Assembly (NCBI RefSeq): GCF_001280595.1
Contig: NZ_LITU01000061.1
Location: 1 to 64,000 of the forward strand
Direction: 5' to 3'
DNA length: 64,000 bases
From: Paenibacillus xylanivorans
Lineage (GTDB): Bacteria; Bacillota; Bacilli; Paenibacillales; Paenibacillaceae
The translations under genes were made by a program, and so were the position numbers. Shown piece by piece: positions 1 to 8,758 of this stretch; position 1 is the first letter of the stretch; the number at the start of each line of letters is the position of its first letter. Below the pieces are notes generated by a model. It was not told the origin of the DNA. It searched no databases and saw nothing but the letters and a program-made list of their open reading frames with translations.

Positions 1-192
1 AAGTGTCCATCTTATAGGGTACATTTTAGTGATGAACCGGGCTTTTTTTTGTTGGAATTGACTTTCAAGCAACAACATCTATGTAATAGATGATTTATAA
101 TCGTTTGTTATATACGCCTCCAATGATCTAGTCAGTATAATTGGTTGTACATATTTGGATTCACTTGCGGATTATGAATGAGGAGGACAATG

Positions 193-1212
193 ATGACTTT
201 TTTTCAAAATGGGACGCATGAAGAACTTCAATGTTTGCTCGTTCGGGCGAGAAGCACTTGTCTAAGGGCATTAGATCAGTATGAATTGGCATGGAAATGT
301 ATACATTTTATCCAGTTGTCAGATTGCATCACGTACAAAATTGATACTACTTCATCGGAAAGCTATTTGCTTCGTATTCATTCCAATCGGTTAAGTAAAG
401 AGACGATCCGTTCTGAACTTACTGTGCTTCAATCATTGGGCACATCCGATGATCTCCATGTACCTCAAGGTGTGGCGAGTCGCAACGGCTCGTATGTTTT
501 GTCCATGGACACAGAAGAAGAGGGTCAGTGCGTTTATGTCACGATGATGAATTGGGTAGACGGAGAGCATTTGGATGGAAATGAGGTTACAGAACATTGT
601 GCATACCGTATGGGCTCTATGGCCGCAAAACTCCATGAAGCAACTGCCCGTTTTGTACCACCTGTTGATTTTGCTCGGCCCACATGGGGTGAAGAGAGTT
701 TTAAAGTTGATATGGCCAAGCTGAGACGTTATTACACAAGGTTTTTATCCGATCAGGGATGGAAGACGTATCAGAAAGCAACCCGTAAGATTATATCCCA
801 ACTTGCAGTCTTGGATCAGAATCCACAGCATTACGGGATCATCCATGGAGATTTACATATTGGCAACATCGTATTCAACGATGAACAACCTTATCCAATT
901 GATTTTGGCCGATGTGGCTACGGATATTATCTTTACGATATAGCAAATACGATATTAGGGCTTTTCCCAGCACAACGTTGGGAGTTCATCAGAGGTTATG
1001 AAAGTGTAAGGACACTCCCAACAGATTATGTTGAGGTTCTGAAAAGTTTCTTTATCATGTGCATGATTGAGAATTACAGCCATCATTCGTCCGACCCCAG
1101 AGAAGCATCACGATTAATAGATGAGCAACCATATGCACAAGCGTGTATCAGAGAATATTTAATGAATGCTCCATTTCTCTTCAATGGGATAGAAGTGCAA
1201 GAAGTCACCTAA
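193..1212 (+). CDS. Aminoglycoside phosphotransferase (APH)-family kinase
   Basis: This 339-residue cytosolic protein is a small-molecule kinase of the APH/choline-kinase fold. The Brenner-type catalytic loop reads IIHGDLHIGNIVF, with the catalytic Asp and metal-binding Asn, and is followed by PIDFGRCGYGYYLYDIAN, which carries the Mg-binding DFG-like aspartate. The N-terminal half has the Leu/Ile-rich beta sheet expected for the ATP lobe. An in-frame ATG lies at 178, but a perfect AGGAGG occupies 181-186, so translation should begin at the ATG at 193 (6-nt spacing) or at 190. The gene stands alone and its terminator overlaps the stop codon. The substrate cannot be read from the sequence. Family members act on aminoglycosides, macrolides, homoserine or choline-like alcohols, so this should not be called a resistance gene without testing. 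Confidence 0.85.
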   Translation: MTFFQNGTHEELQCLLVRARSTCLRALDQYELAWKCIHFIQLSDCITYKIDTTSSESYLLRIHSNRLSKETIRSELTVLQSLGTSDDLHVPQGVASRNGSYVLSMDTEEEGQCVYVTMMNWVDGEHLDGNEVTEHCAYRMGSMAAKLHEATARFVPPVDFARPTWGEESFKVDMAKLRRYYTRFLSDQGWKTYQKATRKIISQLAVLDQNPQHYGIIHGDLHIGNIVFNDEQPYPIDFGRCGYGYYLYDIANTILGLFPAQRWEFIRGYESVRTLPTDYVEVLKSFFIMCMIENYSHHSSDPREASRLIDEQPYAQACIREYLMNAPFLFNGIEVQEVT

Positions 1213-1227
1213 ATGGTGACTTTTTTT
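1203..1227 (+). terminator. Intrinsic terminator of the APH-like gene
   Basis: A perfect 7-bp stem (AGTCACC/GGTGACT) with a TAAAT loop runs straight into seven T residues. The loop contains the stop codon of the kinase gene. Confidence 0.85.
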
Positions 1228-1239
1228 CATATACAGATC

Positions 1240-1345
1240 GCGACGGAGCAGCAGCTTGCTTCCATGCAGGATATCCGCTCTTCCACTTCTTATCTTGCTC
1301 GTATGGCATCACGTCTTCAGGAAGTTACGGAAAAGTTCGAGATTT
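1240..1345 (+). pseudogene. Remnant: C-terminal tail of a methyl-accepting chemotaxis protein
   Basis: Translation of this stretch gives ATEQQLASMQDIRSSTSYLA followed by RMASRLQEVTEKFEI. This closely follows the extreme C-terminus of Bacillus-type chemotaxis receptors (ATEEQLASMEEI...LAQMAEELQ..V.KFKI). Only about 35 codons survive. The frame is cut on the left by the terminator of the kinase gene, and no receptor signalling domain, HAMP or membrane segment lies upstream. A short open frame continues past the similarity for another 24 codons. I read it as the 3' scar of a lost receptor gene, still followed by its own terminator. It is unlikely to be expressed. Confidence 0.6.
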
Positions 1346-1375
1346 CGAAACTTAATCATTTCAAAAGAGAAACGG

Positions 1376-1413
1376 AAACGCATCGAATCCATGGACTCGA
1401 TGCGTTTATTTTA
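1376..1413 (+). terminator. Terminator behind the chemotaxis-receptor remnant
   Basis: A perfect 11-bp stem (AAACGCATCGA/TCGATGCGTTT) encloses a 10-nt loop and is followed by a T-rich tail (TTATTTTAT). It may also serve the minus-strand gene that ends at 1429. Confidence 0.75.
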
Positions 1414-1428
1414 TATTGAATTCCAGGT

Positions 1429-2055
1429 TTACTTTTTAGTATAAGATCCTAATTGTATCTGTGAAAATGAGTGACTAGAGTTCTTGTTTCTCAGCCACAT
1501 GTTGCCTTTAACAATTAAAACATAAACGGCTACGACAAAATAAATTGTGCTCAAAATCCAATTTGTTGGTGTTAATATATTTTGTTCATAGGCATATTTA
1601 ATGTACCAAATCCCAACGGGCAAATGCAGAAATATCGCTGAAAACAATCCGGGATTATATATGCTTTTTGCTTTTATATTAGCGAAGAAGCCATGCCAGA
1701 TAATCTGGAAAAAACCCATTAATATAGGCGCCAGACCCAGCCATACAATGGAAGGGAAGAATACAGCCGGCAAATAAAATACATAGGCGATAATCAGATT
1801 AATAATCATAGCTGACTGCTGATTTAACGGATACCTCTCAGGTGTATCACTATGGAATAAAGCTTTATTAAATAAACCTGCAAAGTAACCCGGCCAACGG
1901 TATTCTTCGAATTGATGCAGGAGTATGGCAACAAAACTTAACCATAAAATGCTGTTAATGCGCGGAAGCGTTCCCCAATTCATAGTCACATAAATGCATA
2001 CAAGTAATGCAATGATCAAACCCAAGTCCTGCCAATGTTTTCGTAACATGTTCAT
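1429..2055 (-). CDS. HXXEE-domain membrane protein
   Basis: This 208-residue integral membrane protein has about five or six hydrophobic segments. It carries the diagnostic HQFEEYRWPGYF motif, with His47, Glu50 and Glu51 forming the HXXEE signature at the end of a membrane helix. The molecular function of the family is unknown. An upstream in-frame ATG at 2070 exists, but the GGAGG between it and the ATG at 2055 places the true start at 2055 (8-nt spacing). The gene lies about 25 nt behind the TetR regulator on the same strand, so the two form an operon. Control by that regulator is the natural inference. Confidence 0.8.
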   Translation of the reverse strand: MNMLRKHWQDLGLIIALLVCIYVTMNWGTLPRINSILWLSFVAILLHQFEEYRWPGYFAGLFNKALFHSDTPERYPLNQQSAMIINLIIAYVFYLPAVFFPSIVWLGLAPILMGFFQIIWHGFFANIKAKSIYNPGLFSAIFLHLPVGIWYIKYAYEQNILTPTNWILSTIYFVVAVYVLIVKGNMWLRNKNSSHSFSQIQLGSYTKK

Positions 2056-2079
2056 CTGAATGACCTCCATAAATGTTTT

Positions 2080-2661
2080 TTAATGAAAGTATTTTTCAAA
2101 GAGCAAGTCAATTTGTTCATCTATCGGTGCGATCTTCACAGATGCTCCTTTTTCCAGAATAGGACTCATAAGTGCTGGAAGAAAAAGCGCTCCAAAAATT
2201 TGCGTCATCATTGTGGTCAGCCGCTCCGGTTGTTGTTCTCCAGTTAACTCTTTTAGCGTATTTTGAACTTTGGGAAATCCCATTACATTTAAAAATGAAC
2301 CGTACTCCTGTTGAGAAGCGAAATCTGCTGACCCCATGAGAATAATTCTGGATAACAATTCGGGATACTCCTGAATGACTTGTAGATAATCCACCAAGAA
2401 TTGCTTTAATCGTTCTCGGGCGGGGATGGAAAATTCATCAAGTATGGCAAAGGTATGCTGAAAGCTACTCAGAATCATTTTAATAGATTCGCTAATCAGA
2501 TTTTCTTTGGAGCCGAAGTAATAATTAACAAGAGAGACATTTGTGCCGGAGGCTTCCGCAATTTTTCGTATGGTGATACTGTCAAAACCCTTTTGTTTAG
2601 TGAACTCCAGTGTGGCTTGCATAATCTTTTCTTTTGTTTCACTTTTTTTGTCTGGTTCCAT
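2080..2661 (-). CDS. TetR/AcrR-family transcriptional regulator
   Basis: This is a 193-residue DNA-binding repressor. The N-terminal HTH (about residues 10-56) shows the family pattern, with FDSITIRKIAEASGTNVSLV followed by NYYFGSKENLI. The C-terminal half is a variable helical ligand and dimerisation domain. The start is fixed by GGAGGG, 7 nt before the ATG. The gene leads a two-gene operon with the HXXEE membrane protein. A 31-bp interrupted palindrome 20 nt upstream of the start codon is a good autoregulatory operator candidate. The inducer is unknown. Confidence 0.9.
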   Translation of the reverse strand: MEPDKKSETKEKIMQATLEFTKQKGFDSITIRKIAEASGTNVSLVNYYFGSKENLISESIKMILSSFQHTFAILDEFSIPARERLKQFLVDYLQVIQEYPELLSRIILMGSADFASQQEYGSFLNVMGFPKVQNTLKELTGEQQPERLTTMMTQIFGALFLPALMSPILEKGASVKIAPIDEQIDLLFEKYFH

Positions 2662-2681
2662 ATGTAACCCTCCAACAAGTC

Positions 2682-2712
2682 ATTTAAACAATGTTTTAAA
2701 CTTTGTTTAAAT
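2682..2712. promoter_or_regulatory. Candidate TetR operator (perfect 10-bp inverted repeat)
   Basis: The arms ATTTAAACAA and TTGTTTAAAT are perfectly complementary and flank an 11-nt centre that itself contains GTTTTAAAC. The palindrome lies between the TetR start codon and the start of the divergently placed hydrolase gene, where an autorepressor would bind. The rest of the 289-nt interval up to 2951 holds a second, shorter palindrome (AACACGTGTT, 2803-2812) and otherwise nothing I can assign. Confidence 0.65.
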
Positions 2713-2950
2713 TCATAATAGCACTTTTTCTCCATATTGCAAGACACGTTTTTGGAATTATTGACCATTAATGAAGAGACATCATATCGGAGACATTTCA
2801 TTAACACGTGTTCAGCTTCCGTGGTGGTATTCTTAAGAAATAGGGGGAGATTGATATAACAATAGAATATAAATATCGGTAAACAAAAATCGTTATACCT
2901 GTGGTATGTTTTACCTATGAATATCCCGCTTCAATGTGAGAGGAGATTGT

Positions 2951-3865
2951 ATGCCACAAGTGAAAAGAGTAATCCGAAGCAAGTGGTTTCTATGGACGAC
3001 AGGTGTTGTCGTTATTTTGATCGCTGCATTTTGCGCACTATCCTTCATCCTCGTAAATTCGGTATCTGCTACCTTCGAAACCGGAAGTGTTGAAGAGAAA
3101 TTTGCCCTACCCGGCACGTACGAGGTAGATACGCTGGAGATCAAGGATGAACAAGGCGAGAAGCTGTACAGAATTTATTCTCCGCAATCAACGGATGTCT
3201 TGCACCCGCTCATCGTTTGGGGCAACGGAACGGGGGCATTACCTGACAATTATGATGAGTTGTTAAGGCACCTGGCCGGTTGGGGATTTATTGTCATCGA
3301 TACATACAGTCAAACCACAGGTACAGGAAAAGAAATTATGGCTGCGATTGAATATATGCTCAGTGAAAATGAAGCAACAGTCAGCCCGTTTTACAAGAGG
3401 ATTCAAAAGGATCGAATCGCAGCGGCAGGACATTCTCAGGGGTCCACGGGCGTCATTAATGCTCATACGAATTTTGAGAGCGGCAATCTCATCAAAACGA
3501 TTGTATCGATTGCTCTGCCCGAGCTGAAATATTGTGATCCAGAGGATGTGTATGATACATCAGCGTTGAAGGTTCCATTTTTTGTTATGGGGGGCACCCG
3601 AGATTTCATCATCTCCCCGTCAGACTCCAACCAATTGGCCTTGAGTAATTCCAATCCGACTCTTCCGGTCTTAATGGCTATGGCTAAGGGCGCTGCACAT
3701 ACAGCGATAGAGCAGGATGGCGGACAGCATAGAGGTTATCTGACAGCTTGGATGAGATATCAGTTAATGAATGATTCGGAGGCAAGAATGGCTTTTGTTG
3801 GAAATTCTGCTGAAATAGGAACGAATAATCATTGGAAGGATGTTACTTCCGCAAATTTGCAATAG
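2951..3865 (+). CDS. Membrane-anchored or secreted alpha/beta hydrolase
   Basis: This 304-residue serine hydrolase begins with a basic stretch and one hydrophobic segment (about residues 12-35), so it is either a signal-anchored extracytoplasmic enzyme or one with an uncleaved signal. The nucleophile elbow is AAGHSQGST, the likely acid is the Asp in GGTRDFIISP, and the likely catalytic His is in GAAHTAIE. The WGNGTGALP and LRHLAGWGFIVI segments resemble the chlorophyllase/cutinase-like dienelactone hydrolase group. An upstream GTG at 2936 is in frame, but AGGAGA at 2941-2946 points to the ATG at 2951. The gene is monocistronic and closed by a strong terminator. The substrate is unknown; an ester is likely. 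Confidence 0.8.
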   Translation: MPQVKRVIRSKWFLWTTGVVVILIAAFCALSFILVNSVSATFETGSVEEKFALPGTYEVDTLEIKDEQGEKLYRIYSPQSTDVLHPLIVWGNGTGALPDNYDELLRHLAGWGFIVIDTYSQTTGTGKEIMAAIEYMLSENEATVSPFYKRIQKDRIAAAGHSQGSTGVINAHTNFESGNLIKTIVSIALPELKYCDPEDVYDTSALKVPFFVMGGTRDFIISPSDSNQLALSNSNPTLPVLMAMAKGAAHTAIEQDGGQHRGYLTAWMRYQLMNDSEARMAFVGNSAEIGTNNHWKDVTSANLQ

Positions 3866-3882
3866 TCATGGTTCACTTAATT

Positions 3883-3917
3883 AGAAGGACCCTTCCGAAA
3901 TGGAAGGGTCCTTCTTC
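3883..3917. terminator. Strong bidirectional terminator
   Basis: A perfect 14-bp stem (AGAAGGACCCTTCC paired with GGAAGGGTCCTTCT) closes a 5-nt loop. It separates the convergent hydrolase and GntR/LacI regulator genes and probably serves both, though the T-tract on the plus strand is short. Confidence 0.8.
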
Positions 3918-3996
3918 GTAAAGTACGTAAAAATCTCTTTCGATAACTATAAACATTTTCAGAAAATGGATCGTATTGAACAGCAAGGGATCGTTT

Positions 3997-5112
3997 CTAT
4001 GATTTCGCCTTTGCTGTTGACTGTCTGGGAATAAGCATCGTGGGTAACTTGACTTGAAGGTACTCGCTGCTCGGATTCTCCACTTGTTTCAGGATGACTC
4101 TACCCGCTTCTCGCCCAAGTTCAAGTTCCTGCTGGACCACAGCCGTGGGCGGAATAATACAAAACTCCGGAAATTCCACATCATCGAAGAACACGACGGA
4201 TAAATCTTCCGGTACAGAGATCCCCATTTGCATCGCAGCTTGGATAACATGAGGGCTGAAATTGGAGGACAGAAGGGCTGTCATCTGTGGATTCGCCTGT
4301 AAAAACTTCTGAATCATCATGATAACCTCTTCATTGCTGTCACTCATGGCCAGACGTGTCATTTGTATACTCCGATCAATCAGAATATGACGGTCCTCCA
4401 AGGCTTTCTCATACCCGTGCAATCTATCCTCAATACTTGACGTGCCCTCTGCAAGAGTCGATATAAAGCCGATTCGACTGTGCCCAAGTTCATGAAGATG
4501 CTTAACCGCCTGAATTGCGGCTTCATGGTTATCCGAGCTGATGGAGTTGGTCTCTACTCCTTTTAAATTGCGGTCCAACAGGACAAGGGGGAAGCGATTT
4601 AGCGTAAGCGCAAGGATCTCATTGTTATAGTGCTCACCCTCAACGGGATAGATAATTAGTCCTTTGACGCCTGCCTGTTTCATTTCTTGGATTTTGAGAA
4701 TCTCCGTCTCTTGTGAATCATTGGTTTTGGCAAATAACAATTGATATCCATTCTCTGAAAGGGTGTCCTCAATTCCGCTCAGCAGATTTGCGGTAAACCG
4801 ATTGTCGAGACGGGGGAGAAGGAATCCGATTGTTGGTGTTGTGAGTTGCTCTTTTACTGCTGAAGTAATGTTGCGAATTTCCTCCGGGCTGTGATCGTTA
4901 ACAAAGGTGCCTTTGCCTTGAAGACGGTAGACAACCCCTTTATCGACCAGAGCGGTAAGGGCATTTTTCACCGTGATACGGCTCACACTGAATTGTTCAG
5001 CCAGTTCATTTTCGGAGGGGATTCGACTCCCCGGTTTCCAATTTCCACTTCGAATCTGGTCAATGATATATGTCTCGATTTTCTTGTACATTGGCTTGAA
5101 GGTTCTCACCAT
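3997..5112 (-). CDS. GntR-HTH / LacI-type sensor regulator (AraR-like architecture)
   Basis: This 371-residue repressor has an N-terminal winged-helix GntR domain (about residues 5-75, with RIPSENELAEQFSVSRITVK and LQGKGTFV). It is fused to a periplasmic-binding-protein-like sensor (about residues 95-365, with TIGFLLPRLDNRF, VVLLDRNL-like and GHSRIGFIS segments). The same fusion is known from Bacillus AraR, which senses arabinose. An ATG exists at 5127, but GGAGA between it and the ATG at 5112 makes 5112 the better start. The gene diverges from the sugar ABC transporter operon at 5519 and is the obvious candidate to control it. The ligand is presumably a sugar released from the locus substrate and need not be arabinose. 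Confidence 0.88.
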   Translation of the reverse strand: MVRTFKPMYKKIETYIIDQIRSGNWKPGSRIPSENELAEQFSVSRITVKNALTALVDKGVVYRLQGKGTFVNDHSPEEIRNITSAVKEQLTTPTIGFLLPRLDNRFTANLLSGIEDTLSENGYQLLFAKTNDSQETEILKIQEMKQAGVKGLIIYPVEGEHYNNEILALTLNRFPLVLLDRNLKGVETNSISSDNHEAAIQAVKHLHELGHSRIGFISTLAEGTSSIEDRLHGYEKALEDRHILIDRSIQMTRLAMSDSNEEVIMMIQKFLQANPQMTALLSSNFSPHVIQAAMQMGISVPEDLSVVFFDDVEFPEFCIIPPTAVVQQELELGREAGRVILKQVENPSSEYLQVKLPTMLIPRQSTAKAKS

Positions 5113-5132
5113 CGCATTTATCTCCATTCACT

Positions 5133-5149
5133 ATTAGTTCGTTCTAAAT
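5133..5149. promoter_or_regulatory. Possible AraR-like operator at the regulator start
   Basis: ATTAGTTCGTTCTAAAT is an imperfect palindrome with a CG core, 20 nt upstream of the regulator start codon. It loosely resembles the AraR box ATTTGTACGTACAAAT. A second AraR-like half-site lies at 5221-5231, where the minus strand reads ATTTGTTCGTA. Both are weak matches and are offered as autoregulation candidates only. Confidence 0.35.
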
Positions 5150-5249
5150 ATATTATATTAATACAACATATACAAGTGCTAAAAATTAATATCAAGTGAG
5201 TAAGACAAGAAGATTGAAATTACGAACAAATATGATGAAAAAACCTTAT

Positions 5250-5266
5250 TAATAAACAATTTATTA
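5250..5266. promoter_or_regulatory. Palindrome upstream of the transporter promoter
   Basis: TAATAAA-CAA-TTTATTA is a perfect 7-bp inverted repeat with a 3-nt centre, about 40 nt upstream of the -35 box of the transporter promoter. It could be an operator for the divergent regulator, but AT-rich palindromes also arise by chance. Confidence 0.35.
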
Positions 5267-5303
5267 GGAATACACCCCTTCAAGTTGTATCTAAAAATAA
5301 ACA

Positions 5304-5332
5304 TTTACAAGTAAAAGTATGTTGTTTATATT
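5304..5332 (+). promoter_or_regulatory. Sigma-A promoter of the sugar transporter / GH38 operon
   Basis: A TTTACA -35 box and a TATATT -10 box are separated by exactly 17 nt. Transcription would start near 5339 and leave a leader of about 180 nt before the binding-protein gene. Confidence 0.6.
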
Positions 5333-5518
5333 GTTTTTAAAGTTTGTTGGATAAAGCGTTTCCACCAAGCCTTCACAATCTTATCTATGCCACAAATTTT
5401 GTCTCAAGGGTTCCTGAATTCAAAAAGGGGGTGTAACGGTTCTTAACGCCAATTTGTTGCGGTGGAATATTCATTAAGCTAGGAATGATCAAAATTTAAA
5501 GATAAGGGTGGTTGCAGG

Positions 5519-6898
5519 ATGAAAAAAAGAGCAGGCATGATCGTTACTTTGTTAACTGTTTTCTCACTCGTTGTAAGCGCTTGCGGTGATGCGAAGTCCG
5601 GAGGATCGGAATCCAATTCGAGTAAGGAGCTTACGATGTGGACGTGGAAGGTTGCTTACACGCCAGGAATTGAAGCAGCCGCAAAATTGTATGAAGAGAA
5701 AACAGGAATCAAAGTCAAACTGGAGACCTTTACACCAGATGATACGTACCGCCAAAAATTCCAGGCAGCAGCCAACTCCAAAAATTTGCCTGATATCGTC
5801 AACTGGTGGGCAACGGCAGGGGACTCCATCGAGAACTCGGTGCTCGAACTGTCCGGTGAAGTGGATGATGAACTGTTGAACAGTTACTACAGTGCTGCAA
5901 TGGACCCGATCATTGTTACACAGAGTCAGGTTGATTCCTGGAAAGAAGACAAGAATGCCACCACAATTCAAAAGTCACTGAAGACTGGCCAGTTCTACGG
6001 GCTGCCGCTCGATATCGGAGGATTCTTTACTTTCTATGGAAACAAGAAGCTGATCGAAGAAGCAGGGCTGACAGCGGAAGCGCCCAAAACGTGGGAAGAA
6101 TTCGTCACAATGATGGAGACTGTCAAAGAGAAAACAGGTACTCCTGGGCTTGTGTTTGGTGCAAAGCTGCCTGATCTGTGGGAAAACTGGGCTGGTTCGG
6201 CACTGTCCATCATGCTGAACGAACCTCAGGGTTATATTGATCTGCTCGAAAGAAAGTCCAAACTAAGCGACCCTTCAAATCTGCCGGTTGTGAAAGCGAT
6301 GGAGACACTGGCAAACAAAGATCTGTTTATGCCGGGAATCTTGTCAACGGATATTGACGGAGCAGACCAGGCGTTTGCAGCTGGCAAAGCCGCTTTCGAT
6401 CTCGGTGGTTCCTTCACAATGTCTACGCTACTAGCTATGGGAATGAGTCCTGACGATATTTTCACCTTCCCGGTACCACCGCTTGAAGGATCGAAAATTA
6501 ACAGCTGGACGACTGATCCATTTACGTTAACGATGTTGTCGGTGAATAAGGATTCGCAGAACAAGGCTGAAGCGCTCGATTTCATTAAATTCCTGACAGG
6601 TGATCCAGATGCTGCTGTTGCTTTTGCTAATGCGGCGTATACAGTACCTGCGCTGAACTTGGGTGATCGTGCAAATGATCTGGATCCGAACCTGAAATCA
6701 ATTTCAGATGCATTCGCTGCCGAGCCTGGTCCTTACAGTCAAGCTTCACCAGCGATCAATACGTATCGTGGCAAGCATAAAGAGTGGGAAGTGTATGCCC
6801 AGTCCATGCAATCCATGATCGAGAAAAAGATGACTGCTGAACAAGTCGCCAAGAAGTTCGACGACACCATGGAAAGTCTGAGAGCCAGCGGGAACTAG
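5519..6898 (+). CDS. Sugar ABC transporter substrate-binding lipoprotein (family 1)
   Basis: This 459-residue extracellular solute-binding protein has a short basic N-terminus and a hydrophobic core ending in the lipobox VVSAC. It would be lipid-anchored at Cys22 outside the membrane. Hallmarks of the carbohydrate family 1 binders are ELTMWTWK near the N-terminus, GIKVKLETFTPDDTYRQKF, the hinge region GLPLDIGGFFTFYGNKKLIE, and AFAAGKAAFDLGG. It heads the operon, and the two permease genes follow within 75 and 12 nt. No ATPase gene is present, so the shared MsmX-type ATPase is presumably used. The downstream enzymes suggest oligosaccharides as cargo. Confidence 0.92.
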   Translation: MKKRAGMIVTLLTVFSLVVSACGDAKSGGSESNSSKELTMWTWKVAYTPGIEAAAKLYEEKTGIKVKLETFTPDDTYRQKFQAAANSKNLPDIVNWWATAGDSIENSVLELSGEVDDELLNSYYSAAMDPIIVTQSQVDSWKEDKNATTIQKSLKTGQFYGLPLDIGGFFTFYGNKKLIEEAGLTAEAPKTWEEFVTMMETVKEKTGTPGLVFGAKLPDLWENWAGSALSIMLNEPQGYIDLLERKSKLSDPSNLPVVKAMETLANKDLFMPGILSTDIDGADQAFAAGKAAFDLGGSFTMSTLLAMGMSPDDIFTFPVPPLEGSKINSWTTDPFTLTMLSVNKDSQNKAEALDFIKFLTGDPDAAVAFANAAYTVPALNLGDRANDLDPNLKSISDAFAAEPGPYSQASPAINTYRGKHKEWEVYAQSMQSMIEKKMTAEQVAKKFDDTMESLRASGN

Positions 6899-6970
6899 TA
6901 CAACCAAAGCGATCGGCAAGCCCCGTAAGGGGCTGTCGATTGCCAAATTGAGAGCAAAAGGTGATTGATC

Positions 6971-7864
6971 ATGATAAAAAGTCGAAATAAGTGGATGCCG
7001 TATCTCTTTTTACTGCCTGGCGTGCTTTTGTTTCTTGCCATCGGCGTGTATTCGGTCGGATTCTCGATCATGCTCAGCTTTTATAACTGGTCCGGGATCG
7101 ATTTTTCCACCGCAAGGTTTGAAGGTCTGGCGAATTTTCGTCAGTTCCTGCTCGGTGATGATCCGATTGTAACCCGGAATTTCTATAATGCCGTTCTGCA
7201 CAATCTGATCATTGCGGTTTCACAGGTTGTGGTCGTCGTTCCAATCGCACTTGTGCTGGCATTTGTGCTGCAAAATACGAAGGCAGCAACTTGGTACCGG
7301 ACGATTTATTTTCTGCCGATGATCGCATCTGGCGTAGCTATCTTTTATGTATGGAAAGGCTTGTTTGAACCTAGTGGAGCATTCAACTCACTCTTCTTAT
7401 GGATGGGCTTGGATTTCCTTGCTGTACCTGGTGGAATGCTGGGGAGTTCGTCTACTTCTTTACTCGGTATTATTTTGACATCGATATGGGGCGGTCTGCC
7501 TGGAACGCTGATTCTGTACTATGCTGGTTTGACTTCCATTGATCCGACACTGTATGAAGCAGCAAGTGTGGACGGTGCCAAGAAAACAACCATGATATTG
7601 AAAATTACGTGGCCGTTACTAAAGCCAATCACGCTTATTGCCGTCATTCAGATGGTGAACGGAGCCTTTCAGGCCTTTGAGAATGTGTTCATCATGACGG
7701 GTGGCGGACCGGCTGGCAGTTCGGAGGTTATTGGTACGCTCGTGTACCGTACAGCTTTTCTAAACAATGATTATGGTCTGGCCAGCGCAATCGGGTGGGT
7801 ATCATTTCTGATTACAGGTACCATTGCCATATTCAGTATTCGCTCATTCAAGGCAGACATCTAA
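6971..7864 (+). CDS. Sugar ABC transporter permease, MalF/UgpA type
   Basis: This 297-residue inner-membrane subunit has six predicted transmembrane segments. The EAA loop that docks the ATPase begins EAASVDGAKK at about residue 196, within the usual EAA-x3-G-x9-I-x-LP layout. Translation should start at the ATG at 6971, which follows AAAGGTG with 7-nt spacing; a TTG 6 nt upstream is less likely. It pairs with the permease starting at 7877 to form the channel for the substrate captured by the lipoprotein. Confidence 0.92.
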   Translation: MIKSRNKWMPYLFLLPGVLLFLAIGVYSVGFSIMLSFYNWSGIDFSTARFEGLANFRQFLLGDDPIVTRNFYNAVLHNLIIAVSQVVVVVPIALVLAFVLQNTKAATWYRTIYFLPMIASGVAIFYVWKGLFEPSGAFNSLFLWMGLDFLAVPGGMLGSSSTSLLGIILTSIWGGLPGTLILYYAGLTSIDPTLYEAASVDGAKKTTMILKITWPLLKPITLIAVIQMVNGAFQAFENVFIMTGGGPAGSSEVIGTLVYRTAFLNNDYGLASAIGWVSFLITGTIAIFSIRSFKADI

Positions 7865-7876
7865 AAGGAGGAGCAC

Positions 7877-8695
7877 ATGGTCAAATATATTAAGCATATC
7901 ATTCTAATCTTGTACGGATTGACCTGCTTGTATCCTTTTGTCTGGATGATCGGCACTTCGCTGAAGACATCACAGGATGCATTAGCCAATCCACAGAGTC
8001 CGTTTCCACAAGCTGCACCGATGTGGTCCACTTTCGGTGACGTATGGAGCAAATTGAACTTCTATCAGTTTTTTATAAACAGCGTGATCGTAAGTGCAGT
8101 CGTGATTATAGGCGTCATTCTCATCTATACCATGATGGCCTATTCGTTTGCCAAGTTTGTCTATCGGGGCAAAAAATTCATCTACTACACGTTTATTGCA
8201 TTGCTGCTCGTTCCAGGTGTGACCACATTGATTCCGCTTTATATCAACATGACTAATCTGGGTTTGCAGAACACGTACATTGGTATGATCCTGCCCATGA
8301 TTAACGGTGCTGCACCATTCGCCATTTTTCTATTCACCAGTTATTTCCGCACAATCTCACATGAGTTATACGAGAGTGCCGTACTGGATGGATGTAATAA
8401 TTTCAAAATCTACTACAGAATCTATCTTCCATTGGCGTTGCCCGCGATCGGAACCATTGCCATTCTGAACTTTATCGGAAGCTGGAACAATATTTTGTGG
8501 CCGATGATCATTGTGGATAGCCGGGATATGTTTACGTTGCCGATGGGACTCATGTATCTGGATTCTTCTTCATTTAAGAAATGGAATGAACTCATGGCAG
8601 GGGCTTTGATTACAGTAATTCCAATCCTGCTTGCTTTCCCGTTCATGCAGAAGATGTATGTCAAGGGGATGACCGTGGGTTCGGTGAAAATGTAA
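7877..8695 (+). CDS. Sugar ABC transporter permease, MalG/UgpE type
   Basis: This 272-residue second channel subunit has six transmembrane segments and an EAA loop in the variant form ESAVLDGCNN near residue 165. It is preceded by AAAAGGAGG with 8-nt spacing, only 12 nt after the first permease, so the two are translationally linked. The GSWNNILWP segment after the EAA loop is typical of the MalG group. Confidence 0.92.
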   Translation: MVKYIKHIILILYGLTCLYPFVWMIGTSLKTSQDALANPQSPFPQAAPMWSTFGDVWSKLNFYQFFINSVIVSAVVIIGVILIYTMMAYSFAKFVYRGKKFIYYTFIALLLVPGVTTLIPLYINMTNLGLQNTYIGMILPMINGAAPFAIFLFTSYFRTISHELYESAVLDGCNNFKIYYRIYLPLALPAIGTIAILNFIGSWNNILWPMIIVDSRDMFTLPMGLMYLDSSSFKKWNELMAGALITVIPILLAFPFMQKMYVKGMTVGSVKM

Positions 8696-8758
8696 TTTTT
8701 GATGGCGCGTTATAGCGAATACACAACAACTAAATCATACAAGATTGGAATGAAATAA

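Noticed and set aside
1-177. T-rich stretch near 44-53 as a terminator of a gene left of the window
   Set aside because: No left arm complementary to the CCGGGC before the T run is visible inside the window.
5348-5366. cre-like sequence ATAAAGCGTTTCCA downstream of the transporter promoter
   Set aside because: Three mismatches to TGWAANCGNTNWCA, including the outer T and G; too weak next to the two perfect boxes elsewhere.
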